Shown: positions 37,324 to 46,480 of the stretch, piece by piece
How positions within the stretch are numbered: position 1 is the first letter of the stretch
Layout: each line of letters starts with the position of its first letter
DNA from: Jeotgalibacillus campisalis
Lineage (GTDB): Bacteria; Bacillota; Bacilli; Bacillales; Jeotgalibacillaceae
Direction of reading: 5' to 3'
DNA: 64,000 nt
Assembly: GCF_000829515.1 (NCBI RefSeq)
Contig: NZ_JXRR01000014.1
Span: 558,001 to 622,000, forward strand
The notes under the pieces: generated by a model
What the model saw: only the letters and a program-made list of their open reading frames with translations
Database searches by the model: none
What the model was told of the DNA's origin: nothing
Made by a program: the position numbers and the translations under genes

Positions 37324-38517
37324 CTAAAATTTAAGCATGTGTCCAAGCTTTGATTTTTTTGTTTCCATATATTTAGCATTCTGCTCTTTTGTTGGCATTT
37401 GAATGGCCACTCGTTCCATCACTTTTAAGCCATAGCCTTTAACACCCGCGATTTTTCTCGGATTGTTGGTTAAAATTCTCATATTGGTTACACCAAGATC
37501 CTTTAGGATTTGTGCGCCGATCCCGTAATCCCGCAAATCTGCCGCAAAGCCAAGTTTCTGATTTGCTTCAACCGTGTCGAGTCCTTCTTCCTGAAGCTTG
37601 TAGGCTTTAAGCTTATTGATCAGACCGATCCCGCGTCCTTCCTGTCTCATGTAAAGAAGGATGCCGTTGCCTTCCTTTTCAATTTGAGAAAGTGCGGCAT
37701 GCAGCTGCGGCCCGCAGTCGCAGCGATTAGAACCAAATACATCACCCGTCAAGCACTCAGAATGAACACGAACGAGTACAGGATCCACTGATGAAATATC
37801 GCCTTTTACAAGAGCGACATGCTCCTGTCCGGTTAGTGTTTCTGTATAAGCGACGGCTTTAAATTCCCCGTATTCCGTAGGCATCTGGACTTCCACTTCT
37901 CGCTGAATCAGCTTTTCTTTCTTTCTGCGGTAGGCAATCAGATCCTGAATCGTGATGAGCTTCAAGTTGAATTTATCAGCTATTTCTTTTAGCTGAGGCA
38001 CACGCGCCATTGTACCGTCCTCTTTTATAATTTCACAAATTACACCAGAAGGCTTTGCACCTGATAAAACAGCAAGGTCAACAGCAGCTTCTGTGTGGCC
38101 GGCACGTTTTAGTACACCACCCGGCTTTGCTACTAACGGAAAAATATGTCCCGGCCGGTTAAAATCGGCTGCTTTCGCTTCAGCATTTATCAGCTCCCGT
38201 ACAGTTAAAGCACGTTCAGGTGCACTGATTCCGGTAGTCGTTTGAATATGGTCCACACTTACGGTAAAAGCCGTGCCATGAGAATCGGTATTCGTATCTG
38301 TCATGGGTTTGAGCTGAAGTTCTTTCGCACGCTCTTCTGTAATGGGAACACATACGAGACCGCGGCCTTCTGTAATCATAAAATTAATCGTTTCAGAGGT
38401 CACATTTTCAGACAGTGCAATGAAATCCCCTTCATTTTCACGGTCTTCATCATCCACTACGATGACGACTTTACCCGCTTTTAACTCTTCAATTGCATCT
38501 TCAATACGATCAAACAT
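37324..38517 (-). CDS. ribBA: bifunctional DHBP synthase / GTP cyclohydrolase II
   Basis: 397 residues. RibB half (1-200): [13 protein letters not shown] and the metal/phosphate loop RPGHIFPL. RibA half (201-397): zinc cysteines in [20 protein letters not shown] and RQEGRGIGL. It supplies both precursors of riboflavin. RBS upstream of ATG 38517; 13 nt after ribE. Confidence 0.97.
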   Translation of the reverse strand: MFDRIEDAIEELKAGKVVIVVDDEDRENEGDFIALSENVTSETINFMITEGRGLVCVPITEERAKELQLKPMTDTNTDSHGTAFTVSVDHIQTTTGISAPERALTVRELINAEAKAADFNRPGHIFPLVAKPGGVLKRAGHTEAAVDLAVLSGAKPSGVICEIIKEDGTMARVPQLKEIADKFNLKLITIQDLIAYRRKKEKLIQREVEVQMPTEYGEFKAVAYTETLTGQEHVALVKGDISSVDPVLVRVHSECLTGDVFGSNRCDCGPQLHAALSQIEKEGNGILLYMRQEGRGIGLINKLKAYKLQEEGLDTVEANQKLGFAADLRDYGIGAQILKDLGVTNMRILTNNPRKIAGVKGYGLKVMERVAIQMPTKEQNAKYMETKKSKLGHMLKF

Positions 38518-38530
38518 GCAGACAGCCTCC

Positions 38531-39181
38531 CTAATTCATAAATCCGTATTTTTGCAAAAACGCCTCGTCTACCCCTTTTTTCCCTGGGGACGCTGCAGGC
38601 TGAACAAACCGGTGAATATATTTCGCAATCATATCACATTCAATATTCACAAGATCTCCCACTCTTTTTTTACCGAGAACCGATTCTTCCACGGTTTGAG
38701 GAATAAGAGAAATCATAATCGCCGACTCCTCCACATCAAAAATCGTCAAGGATGTACCATCGACAGACACCGAACCTTTTAACATAAAATAAGGCATCAA
38801 AGCGGGATCCATCTCAATATAAATATAAATTGCGTTTTCTTTTTGCTGTGTGGAACGGATGGTCCCTGTGCCGTCAATATGACCGGAAACAAAATGCCCG
38901 CCGAATCTGCCGTTAGCACTCATGGCACGTTCTAAATTCACTTTAGAACCGATCTTTAACTGATGGATCGTCGACGCCTTCACGGTTTCCGGCATGACAT
39001 CAACGGTAAACGTATTTTTTGAAAAGCCGGTAACCGTTAAACAAACGCCGTTTACTGAGATGCTGTCGCCAAGGTGAACATCGCTGACCACTTTGGGTCC
39101 TTCAATGGAAAGCACCATGGACTCTCGGCCCCTGTTGATGGAGACCACTGCCCCAACTTCTTCCACAATTCCTGTGAACAC
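38531..39181 (-). CDS. ribE: riboflavin synthase alpha chain
   Basis: 216 residues with two lumazine-binding repeats; [10 protein letters not shown] is the N-terminal signature, SVNGVCLTV and SVDGTSLTI mark the repeats, [16 protein letters not shown] the first active-site loop. 16 nt after ribD. Confidence 0.97.
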   Translation of the reverse strand: MFTGIVEEVGAVVSINRGRESMVLSIEGPKVVSDVHLGDSISVNGVCLTVTGFSKNTFTVDVMPETVKASTIHQLKIGSKVNLERAMSANGRFGGHFVSGHIDGTGTIRSTQQKENAIYIYIEMDPALMPYFMLKGSVSVDGTSLTIFDVEESAIMISLIPQTVEESVLGKKRVGDLVNIECDMIAKYIHRFVQPAASPGKKGVDEAFLQKYGFMN

Positions 39182-39197
39182 TGTCTCTCACCCTTTC

Positions 39198-40280
39198 TTA
39201 ACGTAATGCAGCGGTAACTTTAATGTCACGACCGATTGTTTTTACTTCTGTAATGGAAAGCTCAACAGCTTCACTCATTGTCTGGACTCCTTGCCCGTTA
39301 AAAACAGAAAATGCTTCGCTTGAGCCGATAATTTTTGGCGCAATATACATGACCATCCGATCCACAGCTTTTTGATCCAGAAAAGCGCCATGAATTTTTG
39401 CGCCTCCCTCCACATAAAGTGAAAGGATTTTTTCTTTGCCAAGTACGGATAAAAGTTCCGGCAATTCAATCAATTCTGCGAGCATTCTGATCACTCTGAC
39501 ATGAGGAGCCTTTGCGAATAGTCGTTCTTTTTCCTCAGAAGCGCCACTTCCGCATATGACCCAGGTTGGAGAAATTCCATCTGTTAACACAGCAGACGTT
39601 GATGGGATAGATAAAGAAGTATCCAGCACAATTCTTATCGGGGAAATTGCGTCACCGCGGAGCCTCGCCGTTAATGAAGGATTATCCTCTTTGACTGTAT
39701 TTGCTCCTACTAAAATCGCATCATGAAGATGACGATCCCTGTGAACATCCTCGCGCGCTTCCTCAGACGTAATCCACTTACTGCTGCCAGAGCTTGTCGC
39801 AATCTTGCCATCAAGAGTCATCGCTGCTTTCAGCGTTACAAACGGCTTTTGAGTCGCAGTATGGTGAAAAAAGAATTCATTTAATTCAATTGCTTCTTTT
39901 TTTAGGACACCTATTGTCACATCCAGTCCGGCCTCTTCCAGCTTTTTAAGACCTTTGCCGGCAACAAGAGGGTTGGGGTCAACGGATGCCACGACTACCC
40001 TTGCTAATTTCTTTTCAATAATTAAATCAGCACAAGGCGCGGTTTTACCCCAATGTGAGCACGGCTCAAGCGTCACATAAATCGTACCGCCCGCTGCTTG
40101 ATCGCCTGCCTGCTTCAATGCATGCACCTCTGCATGGCCTTCTCCGGGTTTTAAATGAGCGCCCATACCAACTGCACGGCCCTCTTTTACCACGACCGCT
40201 CCTACAGCGGGATTAGGAGACGTCTGACCCATCGTACTTTTTGCCATTTCAATCGCTAATTTCATCCATTTTTCATCCAT
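39198..40280 (-). CDS. ribD: riboflavin biosynthesis deaminase/reductase
   Basis: 360 residues. Deaminase zinc site: HAEVHAL and PCSHWGKTAPC. The C-terminal reductase has TLDGKIATSSGSSKWIT and VEGGAKIHGAFL. ATG 40280 is preferred over the TTG at 40283, with GAGG 8 nt upstream. First gene of the rib operon, behind the FMN riboswitch. Confidence 0.96.
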   Translation of the reverse strand: MDEKWMKLAIEMAKSTMGQTSPNPAVGAVVVKEGRAVGMGAHLKPGEGHAEVHALKQAGDQAAGGTIYVTLEPCSHWGKTAPCADLIIEKKLARVVVASVDPNPLVAGKGLKKLEEAGLDVTIGVLKKEAIELNEFFFHHTATQKPFVTLKAAMTLDGKIATSSGSSKWITSEEAREDVHRDRHLHDAILVGANTVKEDNPSLTARLRGDAISPIRIVLDTSLSIPSTSAVLTDGISPTWVICGSGASEEKERLFAKAPHVRVIRMLAELIELPELLSVLGKEKILSLYVEGGAKIHGAFLDQKAVDRMVMYIAPKIIGSSEAFSVFNGQGVQTMSEAVELSITEVKTIGRDIKVTAALR

Positions 40281-40310
40281 CAAATCATCCTCATCGGAAG
40301 AATTAAGCCA

Positions 40311-40344
40311 AAAAAGCCCCCCTTCAATTTCAAAGGGGGCTTTT
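40311..40344 (-). terminator. riboswitch-controlled terminator of the rib operon
   Basis: AAAAGCCCCC / GGGGGGCTTTTTT hairpin on the minus strand, between the FMN aptamer and ribD. FMN binding is expected to favour it. Confidence 0.9.
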
Positions 40345-40395
40345 AAAACATCGCTAAATAAACGGGCACCGCACTAAAAAACGGTCCGCGTATAT

Positions 40396-40529
40396 TTCCT
40401 TCTCTCATCCAGACTCTCACTGTCGGCTTTGGAGTTTCACCAAATCCACCGGCATCGCCGGGTCACGGACTAAGGACACAACATAGGTCCATCACCGCCG
40501 GTAGGGAATTACACCCTGCCCCGAAGGAA
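40396..40529 (-). promoter_or_regulatory. FMN riboswitch (RFN element)
   Basis: Minus strand: GGGGCAGGGTGTAATTCCC, ACCGGCGGT, AGTCCGTGACCC, CCGGTGGATTTGGTG and GCCGACAGT in order, closed by a TTCCTTC/GAGAAGGAA stem. These are the conserved RFN blocks. A terminator hairpin follows. The likely promoter is upstream near 40555-40590 (TTTACA, 18 nt, CATAAT). Confidence 0.96.
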
Positions 40530-40622
40530 CACTGATTCAATTGTACTCTCATTATGTCTTATGAAACGTTGTCTTGTAAAGGTTTTTGTCTCTGGCTTAC
40601 CTGTTGAGTATTACCTGTTCTA

Positions 40623-40660
40623 GTCAACAATTGTGTGTTTCGTCAACAATCCGTCAACAA
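40623..40660. repeat. three direct repeats GTCAACAA
   Basis: Identical GTCAACAA octamers begin at 40623, 40642 and 40653, upstream of the rib promoter. The reverse complement TTGTTGAC contains -35-like TTGAC. Function not evident. Confidence 0.7.
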
Positions 40661-41032
40661 AAATTTTCAACTATCAATACTTTCAATTGTTTTTTCATTA
40701 ACAATTTTTCAACAGGTATTTAGCTATTATCGCTCTCATTCGGTAAATAGTGAACAATCGCAAGTCTCATCTACTAAATAATTCTAGGAATTAGCTAAGT
40801 TATAAAAAACAATTGTCATAGGAATTACTTGTAAAAGATTTTACAGGAGGTTTAATGAAGATATATGAGCTGTGAAAATAGATTTAACTGAAAATTGAAA
40901 TCTAAGGGATCCATACTTTTGATTATATACCCCTAATAATTGTTGTGAGCTCCGTCTCTTCTCAATAAACCTGCAATAATAAAAGTGGGCACTCTCAACC
41001 GTCGATTAGGGTACCCACTAATCTACACAATT
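40661..41032. other. gene-free AT-rich stretch
   Basis: No supportable gene. It holds an isolated AGGAGG followed by an ATG at 40855 whose frame stops after six codons, and a hairpin-like GTGGGCAC...GTACCCAC at about 40985-41019 that may end the gene at 41033. It probably contains decayed DNA. Confidence 0.5.
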
Positions 41033-41389
41033 TTACGAATCTGAAACGTTTCTATTTTTTTTCTTGCTTCTGAAAACCCACTCAATACCAATTAATACTA
41101 TTAAAGCAAAATAAACTAAAAAAATATTAGCCTCGTAAAATAAAAGAAAAGCAATTATTAAATAAGCTATATAGATACTCACTTTATAGCTTTTAGTACT
41201 AAAGAAAGTATTTAACCTAGAATTCTTGGCATACATATTTATCCAAACTATTAGTGTGATTACGGTTGAAATCGAAGTAAATAACGGACTCAAATACATA
41301 AAACCTGAGAAAAAATTAAATATTACAAAGAATATCACAGCAATTTGGACAAAGTTAACAAATAAAAACATTTTCTTATTATTTTCCAT
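41033..41389 (-). CDS. orphan small membrane protein
   Basis: 118 residues with four predicted membrane helices (about 8-28, 32-52, 66-85, 88-106) and a basic tail KKKNRN. AT-rich codon use with many Phe, Ile and Asn, unlike the flanking housekeeping genes. It overlaps the upstream gene by 11 nt, so the two form an operon. Family not recognised. Confidence 0.6.
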   Translation of the reverse strand: MENNKKMFLFVNFVQIAVIFFVIFNFFSGFMYLSPLFTSISTVITLIVWINMYAKNSRLNTFFSTKSYKVSIYIAYLIIAFLLFYEANIFLVYFALIVLIGIEWVFRSKKKNRNVSDS

Positions 41390-42134
41390 ATTTCATTCCT
41401 CCATTTGCCTTATAATCATCTACCACCAAAGCTATGCAGCATATAACAAACACCAACCCGATCAGAAATGATAGAATTGGTAAGGTTAAAGTGGAGATGA
41501 TGTCAAAACCAGATGGGTAAGAATTCAGGGAATCTGTATAGTAGCCAGTAGTTCCTGAGTAACTTGAGAAAGGAACCAGCATTCCTTGTAATTTAGATCT
41601 CGTTTTCCAACTGTAATCATCTTTTTTTACATTCCCATTTTCATTTATCGTGACCATTTGAAATGATTGCTCTTCTTTTGGCACTAACATATAATAGTTG
41701 TTTTTTGTGGTATTTAAAACAACCGCAAACGAACGGTCTTTTTTTTCTTTATCATATATAAGCCAGTAGCTTATAAAAGGGTCATATTGATTTAGATTTT
41801 CTTCCTTATCATTAATATCAAATGTTTTTACTGCAGATCTTTCCAAAATCGTTTCCACGCGATTATTTATTGTGATAAATACATTAGCAAGTCTAACAAC
41901 TTCGTTCATACTCTCTATGACTGGAGGTTGATCTATTAGTTCATGATACAGATCGATTTCTATATTTTCAAAATTATACTTTGTAGAAATACCTTTTTTC
42001 ATTAGATTCAACTCTGTAATTTCATAACGTTTGTCCATTTCATACTGATAAATCGTTTCTTTTACTAGATTGTTATTTATTGAAATATAGATAAAAAATG
42101 CCCCTGCCATTAATAGTAAAATTTTTAATTTCAT
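41379..42134 (-). CDS. orphan membrane-anchored protein
   Basis: 251 residues: N-terminal signal-anchor helix (3-20), an extracytoplasmic domain of about 190 residues with YWLIYDKEKKDRSFAVVLN, and a C-terminal membrane helix (about 212-238). RBS AGGAGA before ATG 42134. Composition is AT-rich. No recognised domain. It is co-transcribed with the four-helix protein downstream, and the two may form a membrane complex. Confidence 0.6.
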   Translation of the reverse strand: MKLKILLLMAGAFFIYISINNNLVKETIYQYEMDKRYEITELNLMKKGISTKYNFENIEIDLYHELIDQPPVIESMNEVVRLANVFITINNRVETILERSAVKTFDINDKEENLNQYDPFISYWLIYDKEKKDRSFAVVLNTTKNNYYMLVPKEEQSFQMVTINENGNVKKDDYSWKTRSKLQGMLVPFSSYSGTTGYYTDSLNSYPSGFDIISTLTLPILSFLIGLVFVICCIALVVDDYKANGGMKYGK

Positions 42135-42146
42135 TTGGTTCTCCTC

Positions 42147-42287
42147 TTATGGATTTTGGTACACCCATCTTTCTCCGGCTGTGATCCCTTTCAGATCCAC
42201 AAAACCAGTTCTCATTTTATGAATGAACTGCCAATACTTATTTGAAGATAAGTTCCTTGATTCTGAATATCTGGTTAGTACTTGCAC
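42147..42287 (-). pseudogene. short coding-like remnant upstream of the orphan pair
   Basis: 46 codons from GTG 42287 to TAA 42147. The translation ends ITAGERWVYQNP, which looks like the tail of a folded protein rather than random sequence. No clear RBS precedes the GTG, and an in-frame stop lies four codons upstream of it. I read it as the 3' fragment of a lost gene, though a genuine small gene is possible. Confidence 0.4.
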
Positions 42288-42669
42288 CCCTTGTAGTTAA
42301 ATATTTATCATCGCCGGTTTGGAGAGCTTTCTAAAGACCGTCTCTTTTTTTATTTTGTTTAGAACGTTCAAATCTTCTACCTTTCCATCCATGAATTCAA
42401 CTACCTTTATTAGCATTTTCTACAATTCTTCCTATTTTCCTTTAAATGATTGAAATTAGTAAAAGTAAGATGAAAATAATAAAATTCAATGTACCCTGCA
42501 CATAACCATTAATCTTCTTGTTCTTAAAGTGAAGCAATTTATTTTATCTATGATTTTCTACATGCAATTTTCAATATTATTAAGAGCTGTAGCTTAATTA
42601 CCGTATTGGGTACATATCCCACATACAGTGCATAGGATAATTTTATTAACTGTGAAGGGATTGAAAACA
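42288..42669. other. gene-free stretch before the cupin gene
   Basis: No supportable gene. Mostly AT-rich; short weak inverted repeats only. The cupin gene's RBS (GAAGGG) lies at its right end. Confidence 0.5.
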
Positions 42670-43473
42670 ATGTCTAATGTTCCGAATTCATATTATTCAT
42701 ACACTGATACGCCAGTGTATACCTACGATGTCCGTACAGGCTACGGGAATTATCATTATGGAATGGACTATACAAACAGCTATCATACTTATTCGTCTTC
42801 AAACGATGATTGGCGTAATGCATTAAAAGATTATGGGCCAAATCCATTTGTGATAAATATTAACGAGGCAACAAAGCAGAACAATACGTTCCGTACTGCA
42901 TTATGGACCGGACAGCACTTACAAGTGACGTTAATGAGTCTCAACCCGGGGGAAGATATCGGATTAGAAATTCATCCGCATGTTGATCAATTTCTGCGTC
43001 TTGAACAGGGGCAGGGAATGGTGCAAATGGGCAAGGAAAAAAACAACTTAACATTTAGTCAACATGTTTCTGACGATTTTGCAATTTTCATCCCTGCCGG
43101 AACCTGGCATAATCTCACAAATACAGGCAGCACACCGTTAAAGCTTTATTCAATCTATGCTCCTCCCAACCATCCCTTTGGTACGGTTCATGCTACAAAA
43201 TCGGACGCTGAGGCTGCTGAGGAAAGTCATGGACAGAATACCGTTATATCAGGAAAAACTCCGGATGAATGGGTTCAGTACACTCAATTTTTAGTGAATG
43301 AGGGGCTGGAGGATGTAAAAAGAGGAATAAATGCCACGCATATTCTTCAGGAATTTATCCTAATGGGTGTTCTTGTTGGAAAAGGGTACTCGCCTGAGGA
43401 AGCTTATCGAACTGTAGAAGATTGGGAACGCACAGGTGTATCCAAGCTTCTTCAGCAAAGTAAAAATATGTAG
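42670..43473 (+). CDS. cupin-domain protein with Tyr-rich N-terminus
   Basis: About 267 residues. Residues 1-45 are Tyr/Ser/Asn-rich (YYSYTDTPVYTYDV), as in spore coat proteins. The cupin barrel has motif 1 GLEIHPHVDQFLRLEQGQG and motif 2 FIPAGTWHNLTN (about 105-165), resembling mannose-6-phosphate isomerase-like cupins. A helical C-terminus follows. ATG 42670 with GAAGGG upstream. A coat-associated role is an inference from composition. Confidence 0.75.
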   Translation: MSNVPNSYYSYTDTPVYTYDVRTGYGNYHYGMDYTNSYHTYSSSNDDWRNALKDYGPNPFVININEATKQNNTFRTALWTGQHLQVTLMSLNPGEDIGLEIHPHVDQFLRLEQGQGMVQMGKEKNNLTFSQHVSDDFAIFIPAGTWHNLTNTGSTPLKLYSIYAPPNHPFGTVHATKSDAEAAEESHGQNTVISGKTPDEWVQYTQFLVNEGLEDVKRGINATHILQEFILMGVLVGKGYSPEEAYRTVEDWERTGVSKLLQQSKNM

Positions 43474-43518
43474 AAGCAGCTTAATAGAGACGTTGAGTAA
43501 TTAAATCGTTCAATATTT

Positions 43519-43545
43519 TAAGCCCTGTCGAACCGTCAGGGCTTT
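43519..43545 (+). terminator. terminator of the cupin gene
   Basis: AAGCCCTG / CAGGGCTT stem, loop TCGAACCGT, short T-run. Confidence 0.75.
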
Positions 43546-43570
43546 GCATTATGTATGTACAGTATTCTTT

Positions 43571-43600
43571 TACCGTTTTCATAGCAAAACGGTATTTTTT
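43571..43600 (+). terminator. second hairpin with T-run
   Basis: TACCGTTTT / AAAACGGTA followed by TTTTTT, 26 nt past the previous terminator. A back-up terminator, or the end of an unrecognised short RNA. Confidence 0.65.
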
Positions 43601-43710
43601 AAATAAGATCTTTTACTCCAAACAGCCCTAACTAAAGTTTAATTGTTGTATGCACCTGCTTGAAATAAACAGTTACCCAGGCTTTCATAGATATCAAACG
43701 ATAATAAAAA

Positions 43711-43735
43711 GCCGAACCTAATTTCATGGTCCGGC
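43711..43735 (-). terminator. terminator of the small membrane gene
   Basis: GCCGAACC / GGTCCGGC stem (one G-T); on the minus strand it is followed by TTTTTATT. Confidence 0.8.
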
Positions 43736-43770
43736 ATTCATCGGTAACATTTAATGGTCATCAAGTAGTC

Positions 43771-43989
43771 TCACTCTGCATTCTTAATTAAGCTTTCTAT
43801 ATTGTCTAAACGTCTCTTTATTTCAGTAATTTCATTCGTTTCAATTTTTATTCGTTCCTCTTGCAGCTTCCCATTAGCTAAATATCTTTTTGCAATCTTG
43901 ACAAAAAAGTAGGCTGCTCCAAGAATGAGAATTGCAATAACTATATAATATATTGGAATTAAAATAGTGATAATGTCAACAGCACCCAA
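43771..43989 (-). CDS. single-pass membrane protein with coiled coil
   Basis: 72 residues: one membrane helix (about 5-30) and a charged heptad-like C-terminus (EERIKIETNEITEIKRRLDNIESLIK). Start TTG 43989 with GGGGGT about 9 nt upstream. Function unknown. Isolated; its own terminator follows. Confidence 0.65.
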   Translation of the reverse strand: MGAVDIITILIPIYYIVIAILILGAAYFFVKIAKRYLANGKLQEERIKIETNEITEIKRRLDNIESLIKNAE

Positions 43990-44380
43990 TTCACTCTACC
44001 CCCTTTAATGTCGTATTTTCCGTTAAAAAGCTGCGTTAATTAAGATGTGATACTCAACTCCTTTCAACCACTGCTCGTCAATTTCGTTTATATATGTAAC
44101 AATAATATAGCATAGAAAACAAACATTAAATGGATATTTTGTTAAATAATACTTTTGTTCAATATATTGAATAAACACCAATCCCATCAAACTTCCTCTC
44201 TTTTAAAATGCTCGTTTACACTCCACCGTAGTTCTCGCGCGATTTTTAAATATTAGCCCGCCCTGAAACTAAAGGAACCAATAATGCTGTTTGAAATAGG
44301 TTTGACCACTTATTTGCATCCTCTCTTTGAGGGGCGTCAGGAATATGCGGATTTACAACGATAAAGAAATTCCAAATTAA
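43990..44380. other. gene-free AT-rich stretch
   Basis: I see no gene. Short AT-rich palindromes around 44150 (TTCAATATATTGAA) only. A weak hairpin at about 44381-44427 follows the DJ-1 gene and probably ends it. Confidence 0.5.
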
Positions 44381-44433
44381 AAAGCCCAACTTCTCTACAA
44401 ATCAAAATAGAGAAATAGAGCTTTTCAATTACT

Positions 44434-45066
44434 TCACTTATTTATTGAATTCATTAACTGAAAGAAGTATTCAGGTTTATGAGTCTTATTTAGGTTATAC
44501 CATGAATGTAATGCATCAGGTGTAAATACATCTAGCTTTTTCAGTACCTCCATTGCAAATTCCAGAGGAGCTATTCCTGATGCAGTAACTAAATTCGCAT
44601 CAGATACCGCAGGTCCCACTTCATAGAACCTTTCTCCTTTATAGTTAGGACATACCATTTTAGTATATTCTAAGTTATTGCTTGTATGCTTTCTAGTATC
44701 TAAATATCCCCTATTTGCAAGGGCCTCAGTTGCACCACAAATTGCAGCAACAATAGTGCCAAGCTTTAAAGCTTGGCCGACTCTTTCCAAGATAGGTTGG
44801 TGAATTTCTTCACTCCACTTAGTCCCTCCTGGTAAAATTAAAAGATCTTTACTCTCGAGAGTGCATTCATCAACAAAAATATCTGGTTTTATGCTCAGTC
44901 CTCCCATAGTCGTAATCATTTCTTTATTAGCTCCTACTGTCATTACTTTTAAAGGTGCTAAATCTTTTTTAAAATATCTTCCTGAGTTTAGTTCAGCAAT
45001 TAAATATCCATATTCCCAGTCCGACATTGTATTAAATACATATAAAAAAACTTTTTTTGTTTGCAT
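44434..45066 (-). CDS. DJ-1/PfpI-family protein
   Basis: 210 residues. The nucleophile elbow AAICGATEALA carries Cys, ILPGG precedes it, and a C-terminal helix VTASGIAPLEFAMEVL closes the fold, as in YdeA-type amidotransferase-like proteins. Possible glyoxalase or chaperone activity is not determinable. ATG 45066 with TTGGAG 9 nt upstream. It lies directly downstream of a WYL-domain regulator, which probably controls it. Confidence 0.82.
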   Translation of the reverse strand: MQTKKVFLYVFNTMSDWEYGYLIAELNSGRYFKKDLAPLKVMTVGANKEMITTMGGLSIKPDIFVDECTLESKDLLILPGGTKWSEEIHQPILERVGQALKLGTIVAAICGATEALANRGYLDTRKHTSNNLEYTKMVCPNYKGERFYEVGPAVSDANLVTASGIAPLEFAMEVLKKLDVFTPDALHSWYNLNKTHKPEYFFQLMNSINK

Positions 45067-45105
45067 CCAATAACACTCCAATCACAGTTGATAGAGCTAT
45101 TATAA

Positions 45106-45142
45106 GATAACTTCCCTGACAGTTAACGTCAGGGAAGTTATC
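45106..45142. promoter_or_regulatory. perfect 15-bp inverted repeat between regulator and target
   Basis: GATAACTTCCCTGAC / GTCAGGGAAGTTATC with a 7-nt AGTTAAC spacer. It overlaps the stop codon of the WYL regulator and the predicted promoter (TATAAT on the minus strand at about 45099-45104) of the DJ-1 gene. It lacks a strong T-run, so it may be an operator as much as a terminator. Confidence 0.7.
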
Positions 45143-46103
45143 ATACTTGATGAAATTTTATTAAATCCGACAGAACTTCAATAATTCTTTTCTTAAGACT
45201 TATTGGCTCAATAACTTCAATTGATTTATTGTAAGGTAAAAGTAAATAAGGTACATATGTATGTATTACATTCTTTTCTAGAAGAAAAACTGCTTGATTT
45301 GAAGTCCGTTCTTGTAAATAATGTCCTAAAAACCAATGTTCGCAAATATCAGCCAATACATTTTTATCCCCACTAATAACTAAAGAAATTATTCCTTCCT
45401 TATCTTCTGTGGTTGGAAGAAGATTTTTTATAAAAAAGTCACGTGCTGAAAAATTTTCTGGCTGGTTAAACTTATTTTCAGTTAGCATTAGACTTTCAAT
45501 TCGATCTACTCTAAAACTACGGATATCATTCCTTAGATGACAAAATCCAATCACATACCATTTATTATTCCAATAGATCATTCTGTATGGATCGACCAAT
45601 CGATAATTTAACTGCTTTTCACCCCTTTTATGGTAAAGAATTTTCACTGAGTATTCTTCAGCTACTGCCTGCTCTAACTCTTTCAAAAAAGATTCCATAG
45701 AGAGAGAACGTAATCGACTTATTACTTCAAGACTAGTTAAATGTTGGTTTATCTTTGTTTCCTGCTCTGGATTTGAGTATTTACTCAGTTTTGAAATGGC
45801 CCTATTTAGTGCTTCACCTCCATAATATCCCGCTTCTTCTGCAAAAACAGCTGCGTGAAATAGTGAAGTTTGCTCCTCAGTATCGAAAAAAAGTGGAGCC
45901 TCAATAAAATTGTTCAATAAAGTGTAACCACCGTTATGTCCTGGTTCTGAAATGATAGGTACGCCACTTGTTGAAATGGTATCAATGTAACGATACACAG
46001 TCCTTATATTCATTTCTAACTTTTCTGAAATTTGCTTTGCGGTAATTTTTTCACCTGAACGAAGCATCCATAAAATCGCTAACATATTGTCAATTTTAGG
46101 CAT
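45141..46103 (-). CDS. YafY/WYL-domain transcriptional regulator
   Basis: 320 residues. The N-terminal HTH (ITAKQISEKLEMNIRTVYRYIDTI, about 20-43) and the wing GHNGGYTLL are followed by the WYL domain (YRLVDPYRMIYWNNKWYVIGFCHLRNDIRSFRVDRI, about 150-185), which binds ligands or nucleic acid. GAGGTGG before ATG 46103. It probably regulates the downstream DJ-1 gene. Confidence 0.85.
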   Translation of the reverse strand: MPKIDNMLAILWMLRSGEKITAKQISEKLEMNIRTVYRYIDTISTSGVPIISEPGHNGGYTLLNNFIEAPLFFDTEEQTSLFHAAVFAEEAGYYGGEALNRAISKLSKYSNPEQETKINQHLTSLEVISRLRSLSMESFLKELEQAVAEEYSVKILYHKRGEKQLNYRLVDPYRMIYWNNKWYVIGFCHLRNDIRSFRVDRIESLMLTENKFNQPENFSARDFFIKNLLPTTEDKEGIISLVISGDKNVLADICEHWFLGHYLQERTSNQAVFLLEKNVIHTYVPYLLLPYNKSIEVIEPISLKKRIIEVLSDLIKFHQV

Positions 46104-46126
46104 ATAATTCCACCTCTATATGAAAT

Positions 46127-46372
46127 TCATTTACTATTATATATTTCCGATTTTGGGTATAACTCATCAACGGTCCTTTCCGATAGCTTTCTATATAATA
46201 ACGCCTTAGACACATTTGTAATTTTAAAAATTTGATTTAAAGTCATATTTTCCACGTTATAAAGGTTTACTGCATAACTCGTTCCTGCATGATTATTTTT
46301 AAGGTATTTCTTTAACCGGCCTTTAAACTTTCCTGCTTTCTTAGCCAGTTCAATCCCTTTACGTTGCCGCAT
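46127..46372 (-). pseudogene. C-terminal fragment of a serine recombinase (resolvase/invertase)
   Basis: 81 codons beginning MRQRKGIELAKKAGKFKGR, the hinge that follows the catalytic domain of Tn3-type resolvases, then an HTH (LNQIFKITNVSKALLYRKL). The catalytic N-terminal domain, including its Ser, is absent, and a stop lies three codons upstream in frame. It is a remnant of a mobile element. Confidence 0.78.
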
Positions 46373-46480
46373 ACGTAATTATAGGTCTATAGTAAATTAA
46401 TGTACCCGCGATTTATTAAACTTGCCCCTGATTCCTTTACCAGAACAGCATAGCGCAGCTTAGGCCTATAAGACGCAATT

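Noticed and set aside
40855-40875. ATG with perfect AGGAGG upstream
   Set aside because: The frame stops after six codons and no following gene would need a leader peptide; probably the start of a lost gene.
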